This document shows, one piece after another, positions 7,775 through 14,870 of a stretch of 23,439 nucleotides of DNA. Source of the DNA: Dehalococcoidia bacterium UBA2777 (GTDB lineage Bacteria > Chloroflexota > Dehalococcoidia > UBA2247 > UBA2777); contig DEIJ01000122.1 in NCBI GenBank assembly GCA_002352365.1, forward strand, positions 1-23,439, read 5' to 3'. The position numbers were made by a program, and so were the translations under genes. Numbering within the stretch: the stretch's first letter is position 1; each line of letters starts with the position of its first letter. The notes under the pieces were generated by a model that did no database searches, had not been told where the DNA came from, and saw only the letters and a list, made by a program, of their open reading frames with translations.

Positions 7775-8473
7775 ATGGCAAAATCGGTAAAATGGTTAAG
7801 CCACGCGGGATTCATCATCACCTCGCCTGAGGGTAAAGTGGTAATCATTGATCCCTGGATTGAGGGCAATCCCCTATCCCCCATCAAGCTAGATGATATC
7901 AAGGCAGCCGATATAGTTCTGGTGAGCCACGACCATTTTGATCATGTAGGCAATGCAGTAGATATCGCCAAAAAAACTGGGGCGATTGTTGTTGCTCCTC
8001 CAGAAACGGTGGCTAGATTTCAGACCGAGCTGGGATTACCTGCTGAGAATGTGGTTTACAGCATGGGCATGAATATTGGGGGCAGCACCGATATAAAAGG
8101 AATAAAAGTGACTATGACCCAAGCCTTCCATTCCACACAAACTGCTTCTTGCACCGGATACATCATAAAGCTAGAAGATGGGACTACTATCTATCATGCC
8201 GGGGATACTGGCATCTTTGAAAGCATGAGGCTATTGGGTGAGCTTTATCCCCTAGATCTGGCTTTACTGCCTATCGGCTCTATTTTTACCATGGATCCCT
8301 ATCAAGCAGCCAAGGCGCTGACATTGCTTAGGCCCAAGAGAGCAATGCCAATGCATTATCGAACCTTCCCCATCCTAGAGCAAAGCGCTGATAACTTCGT
8401 CACCTTGGCCAAAAAGGAAGCACCGGGGGTAGAAATCATTGTTCTTGAGCCGGGGCAGGAATACTCCTTTTAA
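7775..8473 (+). CDS. UPF0173 metal-dependent hydrolase (metallo-beta-lactamase fold)
   Basis: The 232-residue product has the usual length for UPF0173 (YtkL-like) proteins. A clear ribosome binding site, AGGAGG, precedes the ATG. The metal-binding motif HDHFDH is at 52-57. The further ligands are H119 in AFHS, D144 in HAGDTG and H194 in MPMHY, so the two-metal site is complete. The reaction of this family is not well defined; hydrolysis of an ester, thioester or phosphodiester would fit the fold. It follows the CoA ligase by 15 bp, so a thioesterase-like or housekeeping role for that ligase is a reasonable guess only. Confidence 0.88.
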   Translation: MAKSVKWLSHAGFIITSPEGKVVIIDPWIEGNPLSPIKLDDIKAADIVLVSHDHFDHVGNAVDIAKKTGAIVVAPPETVARFQTELGLPAENVVYSMGMNIGGSTDIKGIKVTMTQAFHSTQTASCTGYIIKLEDGTTIYHAGDTGIFESMRLLGELYPLDLALLPIGSIFTMDPYQAAKALTLLRPKRAMPMHYRTFPILEQSADNFVTLAKKEAPGVEIIVLEPGQEYSF

Positions 8474-8504
8474 ACTATAGTATCTGGCAAAAATCTGGGC
8501 ACAA

Positions 8505-8535
8505 ATCCCTCTCCCTTGAAGGGGGAGGCTAGGTG
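8505..8535 (-). repeat. Hairpin-forming dispersed repeat, copy 1 (inverted relative to copy 2)
   Basis: Read on the - strand, this 31-nt stretch matches 9687-9717 at 28 of 31 positions. Its core (8508-8528) folds into a nine-pair stem with one G-T pair around a TGA loop. It lies between the converging UPF0173 gene and the MaoC-like gene, so it could also act as a bidirectional terminator, though there is no T-tract. Confidence 0.65.
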
Positions 8536-8611
8536 AAGATGCAGCCCACCCTCATAAAAGGGGTTAATTTCTATCTTGCCTTTACTCTAACGATGGATGA
8601 AAATAAGAGCG

Positions 8612-9070
8612 TCATTGTTGTGGTTTTCGCCTTATTAGATGAAGGGTTTCTGCTTCTGCCACTACTTCATCCCTTTGGTTTTTACATATCTCTTTATGGA
8701 TAAGTAAGCCTCTTTCAGGATTTTTGGTCTCCCGTTTCTCAGTGACTTCCATCTCTACTCTTATGGTATCTCCAGCTCTCAGTGGATTTCTAAATTTTAT
8801 GTTATTAATACCAACCAAGAGACCATCTTCCATCTCACCGAAAATGGCTCCTCCCGACATCTCTATTAATCCGCCCATCATAAGCAATGTTAATCGTCCC
8901 GGTGCCACTCGCCCTTGGAAAACTGTTGTCTTGGCGTATTCCTCATCTATCATGAAGGGGGCACAATATCCAGCCAGACCCTCAAGAATGGCCAGCGCTC
9001 CCTCAGTTATGGTCCTTGCTTGGGTGGTATGCTTTTCCCCCAGGTTAAAATCCTCAAGATATTTGATCAT
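8612..9070 (-). CDS. MaoC-like hotdog-fold protein, copy A (catalytic Asp/His replaced)
   Basis: The 152-residue product is a single MaoC/hotdog domain. The ATG is preceded by AAAGGAGG, about 10 nt away. In (R)-specific enoyl-CoA hydratases the segment reads LSGDxNPxHxDxxYA, with Asp and His catalytic. Here it reads LAGYCAPFMIDEEYA (32-46), so Asp becomes Y35 and His becomes M40 while the surrounding fold is kept (GRVAPG at 53-58, PLRAGDTIRVEMEV farther on). A standard hydratase reaction is therefore unlikely. It may bind acyl-CoA, act as a thioesterase-like protein, or use other residues. It is a tandem paralogue of the gene just upstream on the same strand, roughly 60 percent identical by eye, and almost certainly in one operon with it (41-bp gap). 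Confidence 0.82.
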   Translation of the reverse strand: MIKYLEDFNLGEKHTTQARTITEGALAILEGLAGYCAPFMIDEEYAKTTVFQGRVAPGRLTLLMMGGLIEMSGGAIFGEMEDGLLVGINNIKFRNPLRAGDTIRVEMEVTEKRETKNPERGLLIHKEICKNQRDEVVAEAETLHLIRRKPQQ

Positions 9071-9111
9071 CTCGTAACTGCCTCCTTTCCTCTTTACCGG
9101 GGAATAAGGGT

Positions 9112-9564
9112 TTACCCTCGGGTTTTTCGCTTTATTAGATGGGTCCCTTCTACCTCGGCAACCACTTCACCCCGTTGGTTCTTGCATATCTCTTTATGGA
9201 TGAGCAGCCCTCTTTCCGGGTTTTTAGTCTCCCTCATATCGGTGATCTCCATCTCCACCCGTATAGTGTCCCCCGCCCGCAGGGGACTTCTGAATCTGAT
9301 GTTATTGAGGCCCATTAAGGCGATGACAGTCTCCAGATCAAAAATGTCCGACATCTCTACCAAGCCACCCATCAAAAACGCCACCGCTCGCCCCGGCGCG
9401 ATTCTCCCCCCCAGTGGCGTTGCCTTAGCAAATTCCTCATCGATCATAAACGGGGCACAATATCCACCCAGGCCTTCAATGATAGCAAGTGCCCCCTCAC
9501 TCACCGTTCTTCCTGGAGTGGTGAATCTATCTCCTATTTTGTAATCCTCAAAGTATCTTGCCAT
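9112..9564 (-). CDS. MaoC-like hotdog-fold protein, copy B (catalytic Asp/His replaced)
   Basis: This is the paralogue of the 8612-9070 gene. I place the start at the ATG at 9564 (150 residues, MARYFEDY), which has a GGGGGG ribosome binding site about six bases upstream and matches the paralogue's N-terminus. The longer frame back to 9597 adds 11 residues with no counterpart. The altered catalytic segment is shared: LGGYCAPFMIDEEFA (32-46), again with Tyr35 for Asp and Met40 for His. A long run in the C-terminal half (NPERGLLIHKEICKNQR) is identical in both copies, which points to recent duplication or gene conversion. Two similar proteins made together suggest a heterodimer, as seen in some two-subunit MaoC-fold dehydratases. 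The substrate is unknown. Confidence 0.82.
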   Translation of the reverse strand: MARYFEDYKIGDRFTTPGRTVSEGALAIIEGLGGYCAPFMIDEEFAKATPLGGRIAPGRAVAFLMGGLVEMSDIFDLETVIALMGLNNIRFRSPLRAGDTIRVEMEITDMRETKNPERGLLIHKEICKNQRGEVVAEVEGTHLIKRKTRG

Positions 9565-9643
9565 AAATAACCCCCCTTTCTTTACCGGCCATAGCAAACT
9601 ACCCCTCCCCTAGTTATAGTTAACCGCAAAATTCCCTATACTT

Positions 9644-9663
9644 CTCCCCCCTGGCGGGGGGAG
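9644..9663. terminator. GC-rich perfect hairpin, possible terminator after the SPFH gene
   Basis: CTCCCCCC (9644-9651) pairs perfectly with GGGGGGAG (9656-9663) around a TGGC loop. It lies in the gap downstream of the - strand SPFH gene and upstream of MaoC copy B. No T-tract follows on either strand, so it could be a Rho-independent-like stop, an mRNA-stabilising stem or part of a repeat. Confidence 0.4.
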
Positions 9664-9686
9664 TTAGCGGGAGGGGGAATTTACCC

Positions 9687-9717
9687 CACCTAACCTCTCC
9701 CTTCAAGGGAGAGGAAT
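9687..9717 (+). repeat. Hairpin-forming dispersed repeat, copy 2
   Basis: This copy contains the 21-nt perfect inverted repeat CCTCTCCCTT-C-AAGGGAGAGG (9694-9714). It matches copy 1 (8505-8535, opposite strand) at 28 of 31 positions. The two copies face each other and enclose the two MaoC-like genes. Confidence 0.65.
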
Positions 9718-9806
9718 CCTATGCAAAGTTATGCACAAGAACACAACCACAAAGCAACTGCAAGTTGGCCCCGAAACCTTGACTTTGAGAACCCCTCTCT
9801 TTGGGT

Positions 9807-10592
9807 TTATTTAGGAGGTAGCTCCTCCGAGCTCTTCCCTTGCGAGCCCGCTCTACCGAGGAAGGGAGCAATTATATCGAGAGGTAAGGGGAAGATCACC
9901 GTATTGGTTCTCTCGGTAGCAATCTCAGTCAATGTCCCCAGATAACGAAGCTGCAGAGCAGTAGGCTGGGTAGAGATAATTTGAGCCGCTTGGGCTAGCT
10001 TCTCCGCCGCCTGATACTCACCCTCAGCGTGAACAATCTTAGCCCGTCTGTCTCGCTCTGCCTCAGCTTGGGCAGCCATGGCCCGTTGCATTGTTTGGGG
10101 TAGCTCCACATTCTTAATCTCCACGTTGCTTACCTTCACCCCCCAGGGATCGGTGGCCTCATCGATAATTTGCTGCAGGGTGCGGTTGATCCTATCCCGC
10201 TGAGACAATAGCTCATCCAGCTCCGATTGCCCCAGCACACTGCGCAGGGTGGTCTGAGCAATAAGAGAGGTTGCCCGAATATGTTTTTCTACTTTAAGCA
10301 CAGCATATTCTGGGTTCATTACCCTAAAATATACCACCGCATCTACCTTGACGGTAACATTATCTCGGGTAATCACCTCTTGAGCGGGGACATCCATGGT
10401 GATAATTCGCAGATCCATCCTCTGCATTGTCTCAATATAGGGGATGAGGAAAACAATCCCTGGCCCTCTAAGCCCAATAAATCTCCCCAGGCGGAGTATT
10501 ACCCCCCGTTCCCACTCGGGGACAATTTTTATCGCTGCGGGCAGTATTATAAGCAGCACTATGACTACAACAGCAGTAGTAACCCATGGCAT
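9807..10592 (-). CDS. Stomatin/slipin-type SPFH (Band 7) membrane protein
   Basis: The 261-residue product has the slipin layout. A membrane anchor lies at about 5-23. The SPFH domain starts with VPEWERGVILRLGRF (29-43), continues through GPGIVFLIPYIE (43-54) and DVPAQEVITRDNV, and a charged coiled-coil segment rich in Ala/Glu/Arg follows (about 165-200). Slipins form oligomeric scaffolds in the membrane and partner with NfeD proteases. The ATG has a TAGGAGG ribosome binding site, and the gene begins 12 bp after the nfeD stop, so the two form one operon. The promoter is upstream of nfeD. Confidence 0.92.
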   Translation of the reverse strand: MPWVTTAVVVIVLLIILPAAIKIVPEWERGVILRLGRFIGLRGPGIVFLIPYIETMQRMDLRIITMDVPAQEVITRDNVTVKVDAVVYFRVMNPEYAVLKVEKHIRATSLIAQTTLRSVLGQSELDELLSQRDRINRTLQQIIDEATDPWGVKVSNVEIKNVELPQTMQRAMAAQAEAERDRRAKIVHAEGEYQAAEKLAQAAQIISTQPTALQLRYLGTLTEIATERTNTVIFPLPLDIIAPFLGRAGSQGKSSEELPPK

Positions 10593-10604
10593 CTCTTTTA
10601 CCTC

Positions 10605-11882
10605 CTAATTAGATTTTCTGGTCACCCACAATTTCAACCCATCGACCTTGGTTACAATTACCTCCTCTCCCGGCTCGATTTTACCACTTCCGGCAGTAGC
10701 TTTCCAGCGCTCCCCTTCAACAAACACAATCCCTGAGGGGTCAAGTTCGGTTTGCACCACTGCCACCTTACCCATTAGACCCTCTTGCCCGGTAACTGCC
10801 TGACGACGCTGCCCGCGAATGACAGCGGTAATAATGAGGGCAAAGATGCCGGTAACAAAAACCACCATAGTGGCAATAAGCCACCAGTCCACCCCAAACG
10901 GTGTACCACTAAATAAAATTAGCGAGCCTAAAGTTAATGAGGCAGCACCTCCAGCGGTGAGTAAGCCAAAGGTGGGGGTAAAGACTTCGGCGATAAACAA
11001 AACCAGGGCAAGCACAATCAGTAATATCCCCGCCAGATTTGCCTCTAGCATATCCAGAGAGTATATGGCCAGAAGAAGACAAATAGCCCCCACTACACCA
11101 GGGAGAATAAGCCCTGGGTTCCCCAATTCTATCATAATGCCCAGCATAGCCAGGCTTAAAAGAATATAAGCGATATTAGGGTGGCTGATCCCCAGGAGGA
11201 AGCGCTCGATGGCGCTCAGCTCAATATAGTTAATAGCAGCGTTCTTAGTATTAAGCGGCACCACCCGGCCATCGGCTAACTTTACCTCTCCTATCTCCTC
11301 CTCAAGCTTAGTGCAAAGTTGCTCTAGGTTATCAGCATAAAGATCGATAAGGTTGAGCTCCAGCGCCTCTTGAGCGGTGTATGAGGCTGCCTCCCGCACT
11401 GTCTTCTCTGCTGCCTCAATATTACGGCCACGCATTTCAGCAATGCTTCTAATCCAAGCGGCGGCGTCTTCAGTTATCTTCTTCTCCATAGTTTCAGATA
11501 TTTCTTCCCCGCCACCAGGTACTGGGTGGGCAGCGCCAATACGGCTGCCCGGTGCCATAGCCGCCACATGGGCGGCTATAGTGATAAATGTCCCCGCTGA
11601 CCCCGCCCAGGGGGAAACATATACCACTACCGGAACCTTGGCAGCTAATATTCGGTTTACAATCTCCTCTGTCGAGGAAAGCAAGCCACCTGGCGTGTCT
11701 AACTCAATAATACAAGCTGCGGCATTATGTTGCTCGGCATAAGTGATGCCTCTGTTGATATAATCGGCAAGCACTGGATTGACCACCCCCTTGACCCTAA
11801 CCACATCAACCTGGGGGGCATATGCCTCAGCTCCTCTTAGAGTTAATAGCAGGAATAGAAACAAAAAAAGGATACGCCTCAC
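10605..11882 (-). CDS. nfeD: NfeD/STOPP family membrane-bound ClpP-like serine protease
   Basis: The 425-residue product has a signal peptide (1-20, hydrophobic core ending before AYAP). Next comes a ClpP/1510-N protease domain with the catalytic serine S95 in PWAGSAG and the likely dyad lysine K135. About four to five membrane segments follow between 235 and 355, and a C-terminal OB-like NfeD domain spans about 365-422 (GKVAVVQ, GERWKA, GEEVIV). This is the full-length class that pairs with stomatins; in Pyrococcus the protease cleaves the hydrophobic tail of stomatin. The start is GTG at 11882 with GGGAG about six bases upstream, just behind a good promoter. The stomatin gene follows by 12 bp. 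Confidence 0.93.
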   Translation of the reverse strand: MRRILFLFLFLLLTLRGAEAYAPQVDVVRVKGVVNPVLADYINRGITYAEQHNAAACIIELDTPGGLLSSTEEIVNRILAAKVPVVVYVSPWAGSAGTFITIAAHVAAMAPGSRIGAAHPVPGGGEEISETMEKKITEDAAAWIRSIAEMRGRNIEAAEKTVREAASYTAQEALELNLIDLYADNLEQLCTKLEEEIGEVKLADGRVVPLNTKNAAINYIELSAIERFLLGISHPNIAYILLSLAMLGIMIELGNPGLILPGVVGAICLLLAIYSLDMLEANLAGILLIVLALVLFIAEVFTPTFGLLTAGGAASLTLGSLILFSGTPFGVDWWLIATMVVFVTGIFALIITAVIRGQRRQAVTGQEGLMGKVAVVQTELDPSGIVFVEGERWKATAGSGKIEPGEEVIVTKVDGLKLWVTRKSN

Positions 11883-11900
11883 TCTTTCTCCCTTGATTAG

Positions 11901-11929
11901 ATTATAATTTGCTGGCGCTGTTATTGCAA
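11901..11929 (-). promoter_or_regulatory. Sigma-70-type promoter of the nfeD-SPFH operon
   Basis: On the - strand, TTGCAA (11924-11929; 4 of 6) is followed by exactly 17 bp and a perfect TATAAT (11901-11906). Transcription would start near 11894, giving a short leader that holds the GGGAG ribosome binding site before the GTG at 11882. Confidence 0.65.
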
Positions 11930-11984
11930 TTTAAACATTTTCCTGGGTATATCTGGGAACTCCCTCTTGGAGGCTGTTTAGAAA

Positions 11985-12367
11985 TCAGCTTTGAAGAGTT
12001 GGCGATCTTGGGCAAAAAGGTATCTTGCGGTAGGCTGCTGAATCTGACCTCACCTCCCACAGCCCCAGCGGTAGCATTTCATAGGCTTCATCCACCACCG
12101 CTTTATGTCTTTGGGGGCAGGTACATTCCCATCACCAAACTCATCAGCCAGTAGTAATCCTGTCTCTGCCCAGCCGACCTCCATAGGCTGGGAAGCCCGA
12201 TATCCTTGATAACAGAACCGGGCATTTGTCTTGGCTGTCTCCACTAGTTGAGCAGCAACATCCCGGGCAACCTGCCACCCTGGGCTAAGCCCTTCTACCT
12301 GGGTCCATACCACCTGTTGCCCCTCCCCCCCGGGTGAAAATTTACCACAATCTAGATAGCTTCGCCC
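11985..12367 (-). pseudogene. Frameshifted DDE transposase remnant (IS1380-like)
   Basis: Two - strand frames join into one transposase-like protein. The first runs from 12367 to about 12110 and carries DVAAQLVETAK, then YQGYRASQPM, then LLADEFGDGNVPA. The second, shifted by one base near 12105, runs to the TGA at 11985-11987 and carries KAVVDEAYEMLP and VRSDSAAY. The order K...YxGY...P, ADEFxxGN and RSDSxxY is that of IS1380-type DDE transposases, recalled from memory. The first catalytic region reads DVAA where DxD is expected, and no intact N- or C-terminal part is visible. I found no terminal inverted repeats or target duplication. The gap around it (11883-12443) otherwise holds only the two divergent promoters. 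Confidence 0.6.
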
Positions 12368-12396
12368 TTAGAGGGATACTCACGGACGAAGGTGGC

Positions 12397-12425
12397 TTGA
12401 CAAAGTATGTTGACAGGGGTAAAAT
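12397..12425 (+). promoter_or_regulatory. Near-consensus sigma-70 promoter upstream of the APC permease
   Basis: A perfect TTGACA (12397-12402) is followed by 17 bp and TAAAAT (12420-12425; 5 of 6). The expected start point near 12432 is 12 bases before the TTG at 12444. It lies just outside the transposase remnant and points away from it. Confidence 0.65.
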
Positions 12426-12443
12426 CCATAATTCGATTAGGGT

Positions 12444-13949
12444 TTGGCGGGAACTAAACTAGCCAGCTATTCAGGGAGACGGCTTAACAAGCTTATGGAA
12501 GGAAATCAATGGCGGCGGAGGCCTGGCGACAGGGTTATCCGCCGACGTCGTATTAGACGCTATCGCTTGAGGCGAGTATTAGGTGTCCCTGCTCTTTTCA
12601 GTGCTGGCTATGGTAATGTCGGCTCGTCTATTTACTACGCTTTAGGTCTAGTTGCCTTGGTAGCTTTAGGCGCTACCCCTATAGTGCTGGCTATAGCCGG
12701 ACTTTTGTTTATCTTCACTGCTCTCACCTATGCTGAAGGCACAGCCATGATTCCCGAAGCTGGTGGTTCAGCCAGTTTTGCTCGGCATGGGTTCAACGAT
12801 TTGGTGGGTTTTATCTCTGGCTGGGCGCTAATGTTAAGCTATATTGTCACCATATCCATTTCCGCCTACGCCATTTCTCCTTACTTGGGTTACTTCTGGG
12901 CTCCACTAAAGGAATCACCGATAATGGGCACTGCTGTGTCTATGGGGATAATACTATTCCTCATGCTCATTAACATTCTCAGTGCCAAAGAATCATCAGT
13001 GCTGAATATAGGCGCGGCGTTACTAGATATAGCCGCTCAGCTCTCGCTAATTGTGCTAGGCTTCCTATTGATATGCGGGCCAAATCCAGTGGTATTGATC
13101 CAGCATATGTTTGAAGAGGGTAACTGGCCCGCAATGGAGAATATGGTTCTTGGCGTGGCTTTTGCTGCTTTAGCGTACACCGGGATAGAGACAGTCTCCC
13201 AGATGGCTGAGGAAACACGGCAGCCTCAAGTGCGTGTCCCCAGAACATTAGTATCGATGATAGTAACCGTCATGGTGATGTTTTTAGGCATTTCTATAGT
13301 GGCACTCTGTGCCATGCCTCCTCAGGAACTTGCTGGGGAGTGGGCGAGAGACCCTTTAGCTGGCATCGCTGCTAAACTACCTTCCCAGACGTTACAAGCC
13401 ATATATATGCCGCTGGTGGCAGTATTGGCTGCCACTATATTGCTTGTTGCTACCAATGCTGGGCTGTTGGGCATTTCCCGCCTCGCTTTCTCTTTGGGAA
13501 TGCATCGGCAGATGCCTTCAGCTTTGAATCGGGTACATCACCGCTTCAGGACACCTTATGTGTCTATCATCATATTCTGCTTGATAGCCCTGCTCATTTT
13601 AGTCCCGGGATTCTTCACCAGCCAATTTTTTGTTGACTTAGGTGCACTATACACCTTTGGGGCTTTATTGTCGTTCGCTTTCGCCCATGCCTCTATTGTA
13701 AGTTTGCGCATAAAGAACCCCCAGCTGCCTCGGCCGTTTAAACTGGGCTTGAATATAAATATCAAGGGGCATGATATTCCGCTTACTGCTATCTTAGGAT
13801 TGGTGGCCACATCAGGGATATGGGTGGTGATTATTATACTGCAGCCTTTTAGTCGGTTGGTAGGTTTCAGTTGGATGTTACTTGGTTTACTAGCCTACTA
13901 CCTCTACCGGCGACGAGAACACCTCTCACTAACCCAAAAGGCAAGTTGA
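12444..13949 (+). CDS. APC-superfamily permease (amino acid or cation transporter)
   Basis: The product is an integral membrane protein of up to 501 residues with about 12 membrane helices, after a very basic cytoplasmic N-terminus (residues 23-44 hold many arginines). Family hallmarks are the broken first helix with GYGNVGSSIYYALG (55-68) and the sixth helix followed by TGIETVSQMAEETRQPQ (246-262). The start is uncertain: the TTG at 12444 has no good ribosome binding site, and the in-frame ATG at 12495 has only a distant GGGAG. Helix 1 begins near residue 47, so either start gives a complete transporter. APC proteins move amino acids, but some (KimA-like) move potassium. The UspA and two RCK genes that follow favour an ion- or nucleotide-gated role; this is inference. 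Confidence 0.87.
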   Translation: MAGTKLASYSGRRLNKLMEGNQWRRRPGDRVIRRRRIRRYRLRRVLGVPALFSAGYGNVGSSIYYALGLVALVALGATPIVLAIAGLLFIFTALTYAEGTAMIPEAGGSASFARHGFNDLVGFISGWALMLSYIVTISISAYAISPYLGYFWAPLKESPIMGTAVSMGIILFLMLINILSAKESSVLNIGAALLDIAAQLSLIVLGFLLICGPNPVVLIQHMFEEGNWPAMENMVLGVAFAALAYTGIETVSQMAEETRQPQVRVPRTLVSMIVTVMVMFLGISIVALCAMPPQELAGEWARDPLAGIAAKLPSQTLQAIYMPLVAVLAATILLVATNAGLLGISRLAFSLGMHRQMPSALNRVHHRFRTPYVSIIIFCLIALLILVPGFFTSQFFVDLGALYTFGALLSFAFAHASIVSLRIKNPQLPRPFKLGLNINIKGHDIPLTAILGLVATSGIWVVIIILQPFSRLVGFSWMLLGLLAYYLYRRREHLSLTQKAS

Positions 13950-13957
13950 TATTGGGG

Positions 13958-13986
13958 TTAACTAACTACAAGGGTTGTGATATACT
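13958..13986 (+). promoter_or_regulatory. Candidate promoter for the uspA-trkA operon
   Basis: TTAACT (13958-13963; 4 of 6) is followed by 17 bp and TATACT (13981-13986; 5 of 6), with a TG one base before the -10 (extended -10). It sits in the 72-bp gap between the permease and uspA, so the regulators may be expressed separately from the transporter. Confidence 0.5.
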
Positions 13987-14024
13987 TAGGCCTGAATTTT
14001 CCCACAAGCTAAGGAGAAAAGGTG

Positions 14025-14465
14025 ATGAGGTTCAACAATATATTGGTACCTATAGGGGGGCATAAAGCAGATGAAGAGGCCATAGAGCTTGCCTGTAAGA
14101 TAGCTAAAGGCGGCAAGAGTAAGATTTATGTTCTGTACATAATCCAGGTGAAGCGTGCTCTCCCCTTAGATGCTGAGCTTGAGCCTGAAATTAGAAAGGC
14201 GGAAGAAGTATTAAGCCACGCTGAGGATATTGCTGAGGAGCAGGATTATGAGATAGACACAGACATACTCCAGGCGCGAGAGATTGGGCCGGCTATTGGA
14301 GATGAGGTGGCAGAGCGGAATATTGATCTCTTGTTGATAGGGATGAACTATAAGAGGCACTTTGGCGAGTTTAAGCTCGGCGATACCGTCACCTATGTAC
14401 TCAAAAATGCTCCCTGTCGAGTGTTTGTTCTCCGTCAGCCCCTCGCCAATCAGGAAGAAAAATGA
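14025..14465 (+). CDS. Universal stress protein A (UspA) family protein
   Basis: The 146-residue product is a single Usp domain starting MRFNNILVPIGG. I chose the ATG at 14025 rather than the GTG three bases earlier because AAGGAG (14011-14016) is then eight bases away. The nucleotide loop, usually GxxG-x9-G(S/T), reads G106-x2-Y109-x9-G119-D120, so the second Gly and the Ser/Thr are replaced. ATP binding in the usual way is therefore doubtful. The gene overlaps the next one by four bases (ATGA), which implies translational coupling. Usp proteins and domains are often attached to transporters as regulators, and its place between an APC permease and two RCK genes fits that role. Confidence 0.87.
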   Translation: MRFNNILVPIGGHKADEEAIELACKIAKGGKSKIYVLYIIQVKRALPLDAELEPEIRKAEEVLSHAEDIAEEQDYEIDTDILQAREIGPAIGDEVAERNIDLLLIGMNYKRHFGEFKLGDTVTYVLKNAPCRVFVLRQPLANQEEK

Positions 14466-14860
14466 AGGTGCTCATTATGGGCTGCGGCCGAGTAGGCAGT
14501 GAATTAGCCGCGCTGCTAGATGCTAAAGGGCACCAAGTAACTGTCTTGGATGTCGATTCGGCTACTTTTGCCAAGCTTCCAGCAACTTTCAGCGGGGTTG
14601 CTCTACTTAGCGATGGTACCGATGAGGATTCACTGAGGGCAGCGGGAATAGAAGGGATGGATGCCTTTGTAGCAGTAACCCGGGAGGACAATCGCAATAT
14701 CATGTCGGCACAGATTGCCAAGCACATCTTCAACACGCCCAAGGTAATTTGCCGTATTTATGACCCGCTTCGTGAGGAGCTTTATCAATCCTTAGATCTG
14801 GAGGCTATTACTCCCACAAAAATTCTGGCCCAAATGTTAGAGGAAAGGCTGACGAAATGA
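14462..14860 (+). CDS. Single-domain TrkA/KtrA-type RCK_N protein
   Basis: The 132-residue product is only the RCK N-terminal Rossmann domain. It shows GCGRVGSEL (7-15) with a complete GxGxxG, an acidic D30 at the end of the second strand for ribose binding, and the usual VAVTREDNRNIMSAQIAKH region near 69-88. There is no RCK_C domain. RCK proteins bind NAD(H), ATP/ADP or c-di-AMP and gate potassium transporters and channels from the cytoplasm. The start overlaps the uspA stop (ATGA). The following RCK gene begins 10 bp downstream, so the two probably form a mixed ring or dimer. Confidence 0.88.
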   Translation: MKVLIMGCGRVGSELAALLDAKGHQVTVLDVDSATFAKLPATFSGVALLSDGTDEDSLRAAGIEGMDAFVAVTREDNRNIMSAQIAKHIFNTPKVICRIYDPLREELYQSLDLEAITPTKILAQMLEERLTK

Positions 14861-14870
14861 AGGAGGGAGG

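Noticed and set aside
8915..9544. Open frame of 209 codons on the + strand over the MaoC pair
   Set aside because: It is opposite both paralogous genes, and its composition follows from theirs.
9564..9597. Longer N-terminus for MaoC copy B starting at 9597
   Set aside because: The extra 11 residues have no counterpart in the paralogue, and a clear ribosome binding site serves the ATG at 9564.
10227..10736. Open frame of 169 codons on the + strand over the SPFH and nfeD junction
   Set aside because: It runs antisense across two clear genes and their ribosome binding site, with no domain of its own.
11909..12154. Small + strand open frame of 81 codons in the gap before the permease
   Set aside because: It lies opposite the transposase remnant, has no ribosome binding site, and the - strand reading explains the sequence better.
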